A stretch of 15,336 bases of DNA from Nitrospinaceae bacterium (GTDB lineage Bacteria; Nitrospinota; Nitrospinia; Nitrospinales; VA-1), in the NCBI GenBank assembly GCA_016763735.1, contig JAESTE010000142.1:1-15336 (forward strand), written 5' to 3'. The position numbers and the translations under genes were made by a program. Below the pieces are notes generated by a model. The model saw nothing but the letters and a program-made list of their open reading frames with translations. It was not told the origin of the DNA and searched no databases. Shown here piece by piece: positions 1-7,022 of this stretch (positions are counted from its first letter, which is position 1; the number at the start of each line of letters is the position of its first letter).

Positions 1-1
1 C

Positions 2-1882
2 AAAAATATTTCTGGAACAATGTCGAAGGAAGATTCCGGCAAGCCGGAAATGATGGCTAAATCCGGAGAGGATAAAGCCATGAACTCCAAGTCTTCCTCT
101 GAAATGAAGGAGGAAATGGAGGGCGATGTAGCAGAAACCAAGGAAGATCAGGATGTCGCTGACATGGCCGCAACCGAACACGCTAATTTATTTATTGAAA
201 ACGATTACCCTTCCGCAACAACCTGTGCGACCTGTCATCCAAAGCATTATAAAGAATGGTCGGTGTCTCAGCACTCTTATGCACAGTTGAGTCCCGTTTA
301 CCTCTCTTTCAGCAGCTTTGTAAATGAGATCACCAGTGGGACAAATGGTGATTTTTGTTTTCGCTGTCATACTCCCATTGGTGCAAACATGAATGAAGAT
401 CCTTTTATGAGTAATCTGGATCGTCATCCTTCTTCGCGCGAGGGCATTACCTGTATTGCCTGTCATCGAATGAACAAGACCTACAACAAGCGCAGTGGTC
501 GTTTGGCAATTCAGAAGGGCGATTTGCTCGCTCCGGTTTATGGACCCAAAGGTGGCGAAGAATTGGCGCGTGTTCTGGATAACAGGGATGAGTACCGAGT
601 GGTGACTGAGAAGGGTAAGCCAGGTAGAAAAATTCATACCAAGGCAGTGAAGTTTGAGTCACTTTCCAGTTCAACGTTTTGCGGTCAATGCCACGATGTG
701 ACCCTGCTAAATGGTTTTCGCTTGGAAGAGGCTTTTAGTGAATATAGAATGTCGCCAGCAGCTGCAAAGGGAACCACATGTCAGGATTGCCATATGGGCA
801 AAGAGCAGGGCGTTCCTTCAGGCTATGAAGAAGGTCCCGCTGCGGTGGTGGGAGGGAAAGAAACCCGACCGCGAAAATTAACGAGTCATATCTTTGCAGG
901 TCCAGCTTATTCCGTGATACACCCGGGCCTCTTTCCGCATAATGTAGAAGCTCAGGAACTGGCGACGATGAGAGAATGGTTGAAGTTTGACCATGAAGCG
1001 GGGTGGGGGACAGATAAATTCGAGGACACCGTTTCTGATGACATGAAATTTCCATCAAGATGGGAATCGGTGGATGATCGCTATGATGCGCGTGAAATTT
1101 TAGATGTGCAGTTCGAACGTTTAGAGTGGGTGCGGCAGAAACGGTTAGAAGTCCTGAATAATGGTTATAAGCTTGGAGAGGCTGTTGTCACTCGGAGCGA
1201 TAAAGGAGGTCTTGCATTTAAAGTTAAGGTCGAAAACCTCACGGACGGTCACAATGTGCCAACGGGTTTTGCAGCCGAGAGGCTTGTCTTTATGCAGGTG
1301 ACCGTCACGGATAGCACCGGGAAGGCGATCTTTAAGTCTGGCGACTATGACCCGAATGGAGATGTTCGGGATCATGAATCTGCCTATGTCATTAATGGGG
1401 ATCTTCCTCTGGATGACCAGTTGTTTGATCTTCGTAGCCGTATTCTGGTGACGAATAGTCGCGGTGGAGAGAGGGAGCGAGTCATTGCGGTTCCGTATCC
1501 GGTTACTACAATACCTTTTTTGAGACCCACTACGCGTTCCCTTATTTTGACTGGAGAAAGTCCTGTCGAAAGGATCCATAGGCGAAGTTTGGCTCCTTTA
1601 GATTATACGTGGGCCAAGTACAAGGTAGATGGTGACTTGTTGACGGGTAAAGGCCCCTATAAAGCGAAGGTGGACTTTATTGCTGGCATGGCACCTGCCA
1701 ACTTGATTGGAGCTATTAAGAACCGGGGTTTTGATTATGCGATGAGTGCTCGAGAGGTAGCTGAAAACGTTGCCGCCGGGTACGAGGTTCTTGCTAGTAA
1801 AGAGATTGCTTTTGATGTCGAAGGTGGGACGAATGTTATGGAGACTTCTTTTCTTGACTCCATTTTTGATGTTTTCAGGTAA
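2..1882 (+). CDS. Pentahaem c-type cytochrome, 5' end outside the window
   Basis: This is a periplasmic or exported multihaem cytochrome that probably relays electrons. Numbering from the ATG at 20, five CxxCH haem sites are visible at residues 69-73, 113-117, 145-149, 221-225 and 254-258. The arrangement resembles the cytochrome c554-like multihaem families. The second half has no haem sites and carries an HNVPTG motif at 411-416, followed by a beta-rich stretch, as seen in the C-terminal domains of many multihaem cytochromes. The reading frame is open to base 2. The ATG at 20 has only a weak ribosome-binding site and is followed by about 55 polar residues rich in Lys, Glu, Met and Ser, with no signal peptide. 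A c-type cytochrome needs Sec export, so the true start and signal peptide very likely lie upstream of the window. It ends 57 nt before the barrel gene. The axial partners and the redox partner are unknown. Confidence 0.88.
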   Translation, partial: KNISGTMSKEDSGKPEMMAKSGEDKAMNSKSSSEMKEEMEGDVAETKEDQDVADMAATEHANLFIENDYPSATTCATCHPKHYKEWSVSQHSYAQLSPVYLSFSSFVNEITSGTNGDFCFRCHTPIGANMNEDPFMSNLDRHPSSREGITCIACHRMNKTYNKRSGRLAIQKGDLLAPVYGPKGGEELARVLDNRDEYRVVTEKGKPGRKIHTKAVKFESLSSSTFCGQCHDVTLLNGFRLEEAFSEYRMSPAAAKGTTCQDCHMGKEQGVPSGYEEGPAAVVGGKETRPRKLTSHIFAGPAYSVIHPGLFPHNVEAQELATMREWLKFDHEAGWGTDKFEDTVSDDMKFPSRWESVDDRYDAREILDVQFERLEWVRQKRLEVLNNGYKLGEAVVTRSDKGGLAFKVKVENLTDGHNVPTGFAAERLVFMQVTVTDSTGKAIFKSGDYDPNGDVRDHESAYVINGDLPLDDQLFDLRSRILVTNSRGGERERVIAVPYPVTTIPFLRPTTRSLILTGESPVERIHRRSLAPLDYTWAKYKVDGDLLTGKGPYKAKVDFIAGMAPANLIGAIKNRGFDYAMSAREVAENVAAGYEVLASKEIAFDVEGGTNVMETSFLDSIFDVFR

Positions 1883-1939
1883 CTTTAGTTAGTTAAAAAT
1901 GTAGCGAGTTGTCCATTGCTTTGGAGGAGGGTAGTGTTG

Positions 1940-3403
1940 ATGGAGAAGTGCCTTAAACAGTGTCTGGTTTATTCCAGCGTTTTCATTGTAAGCTTGTTCT
2001 TTACATTTGTACGCCCTGCCTATGCAGATCTGTTTCCCTTGGGGGAAACCTTTGGGGTCAGTCGGTTTTCTGACGAGCATATTCAACTTTTGGAGCCCTC
2101 CGATACTGGCAACCGGCCTTCCTTGATTTATGAAGGTGGCGACCTGTTTCTTGGCACTGGTAATTTGCAGGAAGGTTTTGAAACCCATTGGGGTGCGGTC
2201 TGGCAGCCACAGTTATGGGTTTTCGGAACTCTTCGCACAGCTTTGCATTACTTCGATAATGGTGTTCGACCCTCTTCGGCGGAATGGGCTACTCGATTGA
2301 GCCTCTTTGCTAATCTGCAATTAACACACACCGAAAAGCTGATCATTGGTATTCGTCCCTTGGACCGGAATGCGTTCAATCGTTTCACGCGTGTTCAGCT
2401 CAACGATGATTTTGGCTCCAGTAAGTTTGAGGCCAATGCGGATATTCGGACTTTCTTTTTTGAAGGCGATTTTGGCAGTCTTTTTCCTGGACTTGATAAA
2501 AAGGGAACCGGAGCGATTGATTACGGATTCTCTGTTGGTAGGCAGGCGATCACATTCCAGAATGCCATTATGATCAACGAGACCGTGGATTCTGTGGGTG
2601 TTGTGCGTAATAACATTCGGTTCGCAGGAATTTCAGGTATGAGGAGCACTGCTCTTTACGGTTGGGGTGAGTTGAATCGAGCCGATGCCCGACTAAACAG
2701 GTCTGCGGATATGTTCGGTTGGTTCAATTCTATTGATACTCCCAAGCATACCTTCAATATAGACATGATTTTCATTAATGATAAACAAACAACAGGGGAC
2801 AGTGTGAATTTTGGTGTTGCAGCCATTCAAAGGCTCGGCCATTTCAATACTGCCTTCAGGATAAACAGTTCCTTCGAGCCTGGGGCTAACAGCCCGAAAG
2901 CAGGGACCGGGACGATTTTCAGCTCCGAGGTTTCTTGGACGCCTTACAGGTCGGATGACATTGCCTATGTAAACGCTTTTATTGTTGATGGAAATTATAC
3001 ACAGGCAGGACGGGAACCTATCGTGGGTGGAGCATTGGGTGGATTTGGAGTTTTATTTGCATCCCCGGGTGTCGGTAATTTCTTGTCTGAGCTAAACAAT
3101 TTTACCACGGATGTTGCTGGTTTGGTCGTGGGTTATGAAGCCTTCTGGGATAACCATCGCCGGAGTTTAACGTTGGAAGTAGCCAGTCGAAAAGATATAA
3201 GTGATAGGGGTACTGGTTTCGATGACGTTGCCTTTGGTTTTGAGTTTCGTCAGAGGCTGGCACACAGAGTCCAGTTCCAGTTGGATGCTTCCTATTCAGT
3301 GCTTGAAAAGCGCAACGATGGCTCGACCATCCGTACTGAAATTCGTTACAGTTTTAATTTTTTTAATAGGCCGAGGCTTATATGCAAAGATATTTTTTTA
3401 TAA
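1940..3403 (+). CDS. Outer-membrane beta-barrel (porin-like) protein
   Basis: This is a predicted outer-membrane beta-barrel of 487 residues. I chose the ATG at 1940 because GGAGGAGG (1923-1930) lies 9 nt upstream. An in-frame TTG at 1916 would put the ribosome-binding site inside the coding region. A classic Sec signal peptide covers residues 1-29, with hydrophobic core VYSSVFIVSLFFTF and an AYA/D cleavage site. The mature part is rich in short alternating polar and aromatic strands with Gly, Asn and Asp turns, and has no CxxCH sites. The last strand ends YSFNFF at residues 470-475, which looks like a barrel terminus, but 12 further residues follow (see the T-tract finding). I cannot assign a named porin family. 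It sits between two multihaem cytochrome genes, as in porin-cytochrome conduits, so a role in passing electrons or a small redox substrate across the outer membrane is possible but inferred. Confidence 0.8.
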   Translation: MEKCLKQCLVYSSVFIVSLFFTFVRPAYADLFPLGETFGVSRFSDEHIQLLEPSDTGNRPSLIYEGGDLFLGTGNLQEGFETHWGAVWQPQLWVFGTLRTALHYFDNGVRPSSAEWATRLSLFANLQLTHTEKLIIGIRPLDRNAFNRFTRVQLNDDFGSSKFEANADIRTFFFEGDFGSLFPGLDKKGTGAIDYGFSVGRQAITFQNAIMINETVDSVGVVRNNIRFAGISGMRSTALYGWGELNRADARLNRSADMFGWFNSIDTPKHTFNIDMIFINDKQTTGDSVNFGVAAIQRLGHFNTAFRINSSFEPGANSPKAGTGTIFSSEVSWTPYRSDDIAYVNAFIVDGNYTQAGREPIVGGALGGFGVLFASPGVGNFLSELNNFTTDVAGLVVGYEAFWDNHRRSLTLEVASRKDISDRGTGFDDVAFGFEFRQRLAHRVQFQLDASYSVLEKRNDGSTIRTEIRYSFNFFNRPRLICKDIFL

Positions 3404-3414
3404 GAGAGGGTGTT

Positions 3415-4389
3415 ATGAAATCAGATAAGAATTGTTTGAATTCAACGTTTCTTTTTCTTTTGGGTTGGGTCATTGCGGCAGGTTTTGTAATGCCTTCAAT
3501 AGTGAGTGCTGAACCTTTTGTAAAGGGTGCAAAGCTTTGTGAAGAATGTCATGAAGAAGAATTCAAGGTATGGGAAGGGACAAAGCATTTTAAGTCTTTT
3601 CGTGCTGTTCATCGGGAACCCAAGGATGCGAGCAAACCTTCCCCGAAAAAAATATTAAAAGCAGTAGGCGGGCAAAAGCGCATGAAGCGTAATGAGACTT
3701 GCTATCTCTGCCATTACACTCTAGAGAAAAAAAATGCAGGCGCGAAACCTCAGGCGAAGTCCGGGACCTCTTGTGAAAGTTGTCACGGTGCCTCCTCCGA
3801 CTGGTTGCCTTTGCATGATAATTACGGTGGTAAAGACGTGAAGAGGGAAGCAGAAGCTGCTGACCATAAGGCAAAACGAATTTCAGATTCGAAAGCTGCT
3901 GGTTTGATTTGGCCGACGATGAAATATGAAGTCGCGGAAAACTGTATGACCTGTCATGGTCTTGCGAACCCGAATCTGAAAGCAGATGATTTGGCTAAAA
4001 TGCTGGGAGCGGGGCACCCCATCAACCCGGACTTTGAAGTGGTTAAGTATTCCCAGGGATCTGTCAGGCACAGGCACTACCCACCGGATATGAAAGTCAA
4101 TGCGGAAATGACACCTAAGCAACAGGCTGAGTTTTATGCAATTGGGCAGGCGGCTGCATTAGTTTCCGCGACAGGCGTTATGTCCAAGTCCAAAGAGCCC
4201 AAGTATGTTGAAGCGCAGAAAAAACGTGTTGAAAATGCCAAGGCCGCTCTTTCTGGTATTTCTGAAGCGGCAGAGTTATTGGCTTCTCCCAGCCGGGAAA
4301 ACGCTTTGAAGTTTGTAGCAGCCATTGCGGATAAGGACTTGACAGGTGCTTTGGGAAGTAAGCTTCCTGCCAAGGGAGATTATAAATAA
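3415..4389 (+). CDS. Tetrahaem cytochrome c, c554-like
   Basis: This is a periplasmic tetrahaem cytochrome of 324 residues. The ATG at 3415 is preferred: GAGAGGG (3404-3410) precedes it closely and the product then begins with a Sec signal peptide (residues 1-32, VSA/EPF cleavage). The in-frame ATG at 3382 lies inside the preceding gene and would spoil the signal peptide. CxxCH sites are at 42-46, 96-100, 120-124 and 177-181. The opening pattern (CEECH, then a Phe, a Trp and a His-Phe) and the later GAGHPINPDFE segment at 198-208 match cytochrome c554-type proteins, the electron acceptor family first known from ammonia oxidisers. No hydroxylamine oxidoreductase is visible here, so its donor is unknown. 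The C-terminal ~90 residues are Ala/Lys-rich and likely helical. It starts 11 nt after the barrel gene, so co-transcription is likely. Confidence 0.87.
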   Translation: MKSDKNCLNSTFLFLLGWVIAAGFVMPSIVSAEPFVKGAKLCEECHEEEFKVWEGTKHFKSFRAVHREPKDASKPSPKKILKAVGGQKRMKRNETCYLCHYTLEKKNAGAKPQAKSGTSCESCHGASSDWLPLHDNYGGKDVKREAEAADHKAKRISDSKAAGLIWPTMKYEVAENCMTCHGLANPNLKADDLAKMLGAGHPINPDFEVVKYSQGSVRHRHYPPDMKVNAEMTPKQQAEFYAIGQAAALVSATGVMSKSKEPKYVEAQKKRVENAKAALSGISEAAELLASPSRENALKFVAAIADKDLTGALGSKLPAKGDYK

Positions 4390-4394
4390 ATCGG

Positions 4395-4418
4395 ATCCAA
4401 AACATTAGTGTTTTGGGT
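4395..4418 (+). other. Intercistronic inverted repeat 1
   Basis: CCAAAACA (4397-4404), loop TTAG and TGTTTTGG (4409-4416) form a perfect 8-bp stem. In RNA it can be extended by one G-U and one A-U pair, using bases 4395-4396 and 4417-4418. It begins five bases after the stop of the tetrahaem gene. There is no T-run right after it, so it is not a textbook terminator. It may protect the upstream mRNA end, or act as a protein-binding operator for the downstream gene set. Confidence 0.5.
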
Positions 4419-4421
4419 GTT

Positions 4422-4466
4422 ACTCAGAGGGTTCATTGAATCTGCAAAAAATATTAGCCTCTGAGT
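4422..4466 (+). other. Intercistronic inverted repeat 2, possible attenuator or terminator
   Basis: ACTCAGAGG (4422-4430) and CCTCTGAGT (4458-4466) form a perfect 9-bp inverted repeat around a 27-nt A/T-rich loop. CGTTTTC follows. The short T-run makes partial transcription termination possible, but the long loop argues for a weak one. It lies 16 nt before the AAGGAG ribosome-binding site (4482-4487) of the next gene, so it could change expression of the 4495-10222 genes relative to the upstream cytochrome/barrel genes. I see no convincing sigma-70 promoter in this 105-nt gap. Confidence 0.4.
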
Positions 4467-4494
4467 CGTTTTCATATTTTGAAGGAGTGGGTAG

Positions 4495-6219
4495 ATGACA
4501 ATAACTACCCAGTCGCGTCCTCAGCGTTGGGATCAGCCGTTTGGTTCCGAAATGACGGACGCGGATGTCGAACGCTTATTAGGTGTTCCTGAGATTCAGG
4601 CAATAGAAGCGGATAAGTTCCCGTCTCGCATTTCGCTTGCGGGGATTCTCCGAAACGATGCCCGGATCATGAGTTATAAAGCGGGTGACATTGTCATCCG
4701 TGAGGGTGATTATGGGAACTCGGCTTTTCTTGTTCTGAACGGTTCTTTGCGTGTGGTGTTGGCACCTGGCCTTCCCGGCGAAATGCTGGGCCGCAGAAAA
4801 ATTCAGAAAAAGAATTTCTGGCAGGCTCTGAAACAACTCTGGACCCAAAAAACATCTCCCGAATTCAGGGACATCCAACGCTACGATCATAAATCAGGAC
4901 TTCGTGAAAGTGCTGTTCCAGGTTCTTCCCACGTTTTTCTACAAGATGTTCCCGCCGTTCTTGATTCCAATAAAACCGCTGTGCTTGAAGGAGGAGCCCT
5001 GTTCGGAGAACTCGCCGCTTTGGGAAGAACTCCCAGAACCTCTACTATTTTTGCAGAAACAGACTCTGAACTTCTGGAGATAAGATGGCAGGGGCTTAGA
5101 GAGCTCCGCAAATACGATCAAGGCTGGAGAAGATTGATTGACCAGCGGTATCGGCAAAATGCTCTCAAGGCTCATTTGGGGGCGACCTCAATTTTTTCTC
5201 ACCTTGATGACGACGATTTACAAGAAGTCGCTGATAACACGCTTTTCGAAACCTACGGAACATTCGACTGGCATCTTTCCTATAAAAAACTTCAAGAACA
5301 AGACAGAATTGATGGGGTGAAGGATGAGCCTGAAATTGCCCAGCAAGGGGCTTACCCTGATGGGATTTTGATGGTTCGAGCGGGGTTCGCCAGAGTCTCT
5401 GTCGAGAGAGGCAATGGTCGGCAGACCATCACTTATCTGGGGGCTGGAGAGTTTTATGGGGCGGATGAAATATACCGTGCTTGGAAAGGAGAGCTTGAGG
5501 TAGGTTTAAAGGTAACTATCTCTGCGCTGGGGTATGTCGAAGTTCTTCGCGTGCCGTCAAAGACCATTGAAAAACATTTGTTTGCATACTGGGAGTCGGA
5601 TCGTCAGGGAGGAACCCGTGACGGAAAAATTGAACCTGGAAAAAGAAGTGGAAGAATACATGATTTTTTTGACCAGACGTTAGCCGAAGGCGCATTGCAG
5701 GAGTGGGCTGTGCAAGAACGTTTTGTTAACGGCACTCAGGCAATGTTGATCAATCTGGATAAATGCGTGCGATGCGATGACTGCGTCCGCGCTTGTGCAT
5801 CAACTCATGATGGTAATCCGCGATTTGTCAGACACGGGAAAACTTTTCAAAACTGGATGGTGGCCAATGCATGCATGCATTGCGCTGATCCAGTATGTAT
5901 GATCGGCTGTCCAACAGGAGCGATCCACCGATCCCTATCGGGTGGAATGGTGATTATTAATGATGATACGTGTATCGGATGTGAGACCTGCGCGAACTCC
6001 TGCCCGTATTCGAATATTCGAATGGTATCTATCAACGATGAAAATGGTCAGCACATATTAGATCCACAAAACCATAAACCCATTGTCAAAGCCACCAAAT
6101 GTGATCTTTGTGCAGATCAGATTACAGGACCTGCGTGTGCTTTTGCCTGTCCTCATGATGCCTTAAAGAGAGTTGACTTCCGAGATGTGACCTGGACCGG
6201 AGATGTAGGAGGGCAATGA
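4495..6219 (+). CDS. Cyclic-nucleotide-binding-like, four-[4Fe-4S] ferredoxin fusion protein
   Basis: This is a cytoplasmic electron-transfer protein of 574 residues with no signal peptide. The ATG at 4495 follows AAGGAG (4482-4487) by 7 nt. Domain 1 (about 55-205) is a cNMP-binding beta-roll. Its phosphate-binding cassette FGELAALGRTPRTST (170-184) keeps the Glu (172) and Arg (181) that contact the cyclic nucleotide in the family. A ~65-residue insert (about 93-160) splits this roll. Domain 2 (about 230-360) is a second roll whose cassette (GEFYGADEIYRAW) lacks the Pro-Arg pair, so it probably does not bind a nucleotide. The C-terminal module (about 415-560) has 16 cysteines in four groups: 424/427/430/434, 460/463/468/472, 493/496/499/503 and 536/539/548/552. 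This is like the four-cluster electron-transfer subunits of DmsB/NrfC/HybA type. Its stop overlaps the next start (ATGA), so it likely works with that membrane cytochrome. Confidence 0.9.
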   Translation: MTITTQSRPQRWDQPFGSEMTDADVERLLGVPEIQAIEADKFPSRISLAGILRNDARIMSYKAGDIVIREGDYGNSAFLVLNGSLRVVLAPGLPGEMLGRRKIQKKNFWQALKQLWTQKTSPEFRDIQRYDHKSGLRESAVPGSSHVFLQDVPAVLDSNKTAVLEGGALFGELAALGRTPRTSTIFAETDSELLEIRWQGLRELRKYDQGWRRLIDQRYRQNALKAHLGATSIFSHLDDDDLQEVADNTLFETYGTFDWHLSYKKLQEQDRIDGVKDEPEIAQQGAYPDGILMVRAGFARVSVERGNGRQTITYLGAGEFYGADEIYRAWKGELEVGLKVTISALGYVEVLRVPSKTIEKHLFAYWESDRQGGTRDGKIEPGKRSGRIHDFFDQTLAEGALQEWAVQERFVNGTQAMLINLDKCVRCDDCVRACASTHDGNPRFVRHGKTFQNWMVANACMHCADPVCMIGCPTGAIHRSLSGGMVIINDDTCIGCETCANSCPYSNIRMVSINDENGQHILDPQNHKPIVKATKCDLCADQITGPACAFACPHDALKRVDFRDVTWTGDVGGQ

Positions 6220-7022
6220 TGAAAAGAGTGTGGGGATACATAGCCATTGCCATCCTTTTTTTTGTTTTGATTTGGGTTTGGACATTGCAGGTCGACAATT
6301 CTCTCAATTATCCTGAGTTTATCAGTGGCGGAGCATTGTTTTTCGTTATTTTTATTTTGTGTATGTTTAATGTGCGCAAGCGTTTACCTTTCCTTCCATT
6401 ATGGCCTGCGCATAAATGGTTTCTCCTGCATTCAGTGGCGGGTTTTCTGGCTTTATTCTTGTTTTGGCTACACGCGGATGTTTTGTGGCCAAAAGGGTTG
6501 TATGTACAGATTCTCACGATCCTTTTTTATGGCACGACTTTGTCCGGAATTCTGGGGTTGATCATGGAAAAGATTTATCCGAATCTTTTAACCCGCGTTG
6601 GTCTTGAATGTATTTATGAGCGTATTCCACGGGATCTTGCGGAGATAAGAAACAAGGCCGAAAGCCTGGTGTTGGAATGCACAGAAAAAACAGGAAGTGA
6701 TACGCTCGCACAACATTATATTGAAACGCTGGGATGGTTTTTTCAGCGCCCCCGATTTTTTATTAATAATATTTTTGGTGGACAAAATGCGCAGACCTGG
6801 GTCATGCAGCAATGCTCTGTTTTAGAACGGTTTTTAAATGAAGCGGAGCGGGGTTATCTGGACCAAGTTTATGTTCTGGCAGAAACCAAAAGGAAAATTG
6901 ACTTCCATTATTCTATACAGACCATGCTGAAAAAATGGCTTCTTGTGCATGTGCCTTTGGCTGCGGCTGTAATGACAATGGTGATCTGGCATTTAATTGT
7001 TATTCAGGTATTTTTTAATTAA
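6216..7022 (+). CDS. Dihaem b-type membrane protein with soluble insert
   Basis: This is an inner-membrane protein of 268 residues. Five membrane segments are visible, near residues 6-26, 36-53, 67-89, 95-117 and 240-265. Helix 3 carries His72 and His86, and helix 5 carries His245 and His259. Two helices, each with a pair of His 14 residues apart, is the signature of two stacked bis-His b haems. Between helices 4 and 5 is a soluble, charged, mostly helical part of about 120 residues that I do not recognise. The first ATG (6216) overlaps the previous stop. The next codon is also ATG (6219) and lies 6 nt after AGGAGG (6207-6212), so 6219 may be the actual start. It probably carries electrons across the membrane between the upstream Fe-S protein and the downstream decahaem protein. 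No close named family is assigned. Confidence 0.82.
   Translation: MMKRVWGYIAIAILFFVLIWVWTLQVDNSLNYPEFISGGALFFVIFILCMFNVRKRLPFLPLWPAHKWFLLHSVAGFLALFLFWLHADVLWPKGLYVQILTILFYGTTLSGILGLIMEKIYPNLLTRVGLECIYERIPRDLAEIRNKAESLVLECTEKTGSDTLAQHYIETLGWFFQRPRFFINNIFGGQNAQTWVMQQCSVLERFLNEAERGYLDQVYVLAETKRKIDFHYSIQTMLKKWLLVHVPLAAAVMTMVIWHLIVIQVFFN

Noticed and set aside
1916..1939. Upstream in-frame TTG start for the barrel protein
   Set aside because: It would bury the GGAGGAGG ribosome-binding site inside the gene and place charged residues before the signal peptide; the ATG at 1940 is better on both counts.
3382..3414. Upstream ATG for the tetrahaem cytochrome, overlapping the barrel gene
   Set aside because: It lacks a ribosome-binding site and adds 11 residues before a well-formed signal peptide; the ATG at 3415 follows GAGAGGG.
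3415..4389. Part of an ammonia-oxidation (hydroxylamine oxidoreductase/c554) system
   Set aside because: The cytochrome is c554-like, but no octahaem hydroxylamine oxidoreductase or other ammonia-oxidation gene is visible in the window.
188..4405. Open frames on the minus strand opposite the cytochrome and barrel genes
   Set aside because: They sit wholly inside well-supported genes, lack recognisable domains and show low-complexity translations; they are shadow frames.
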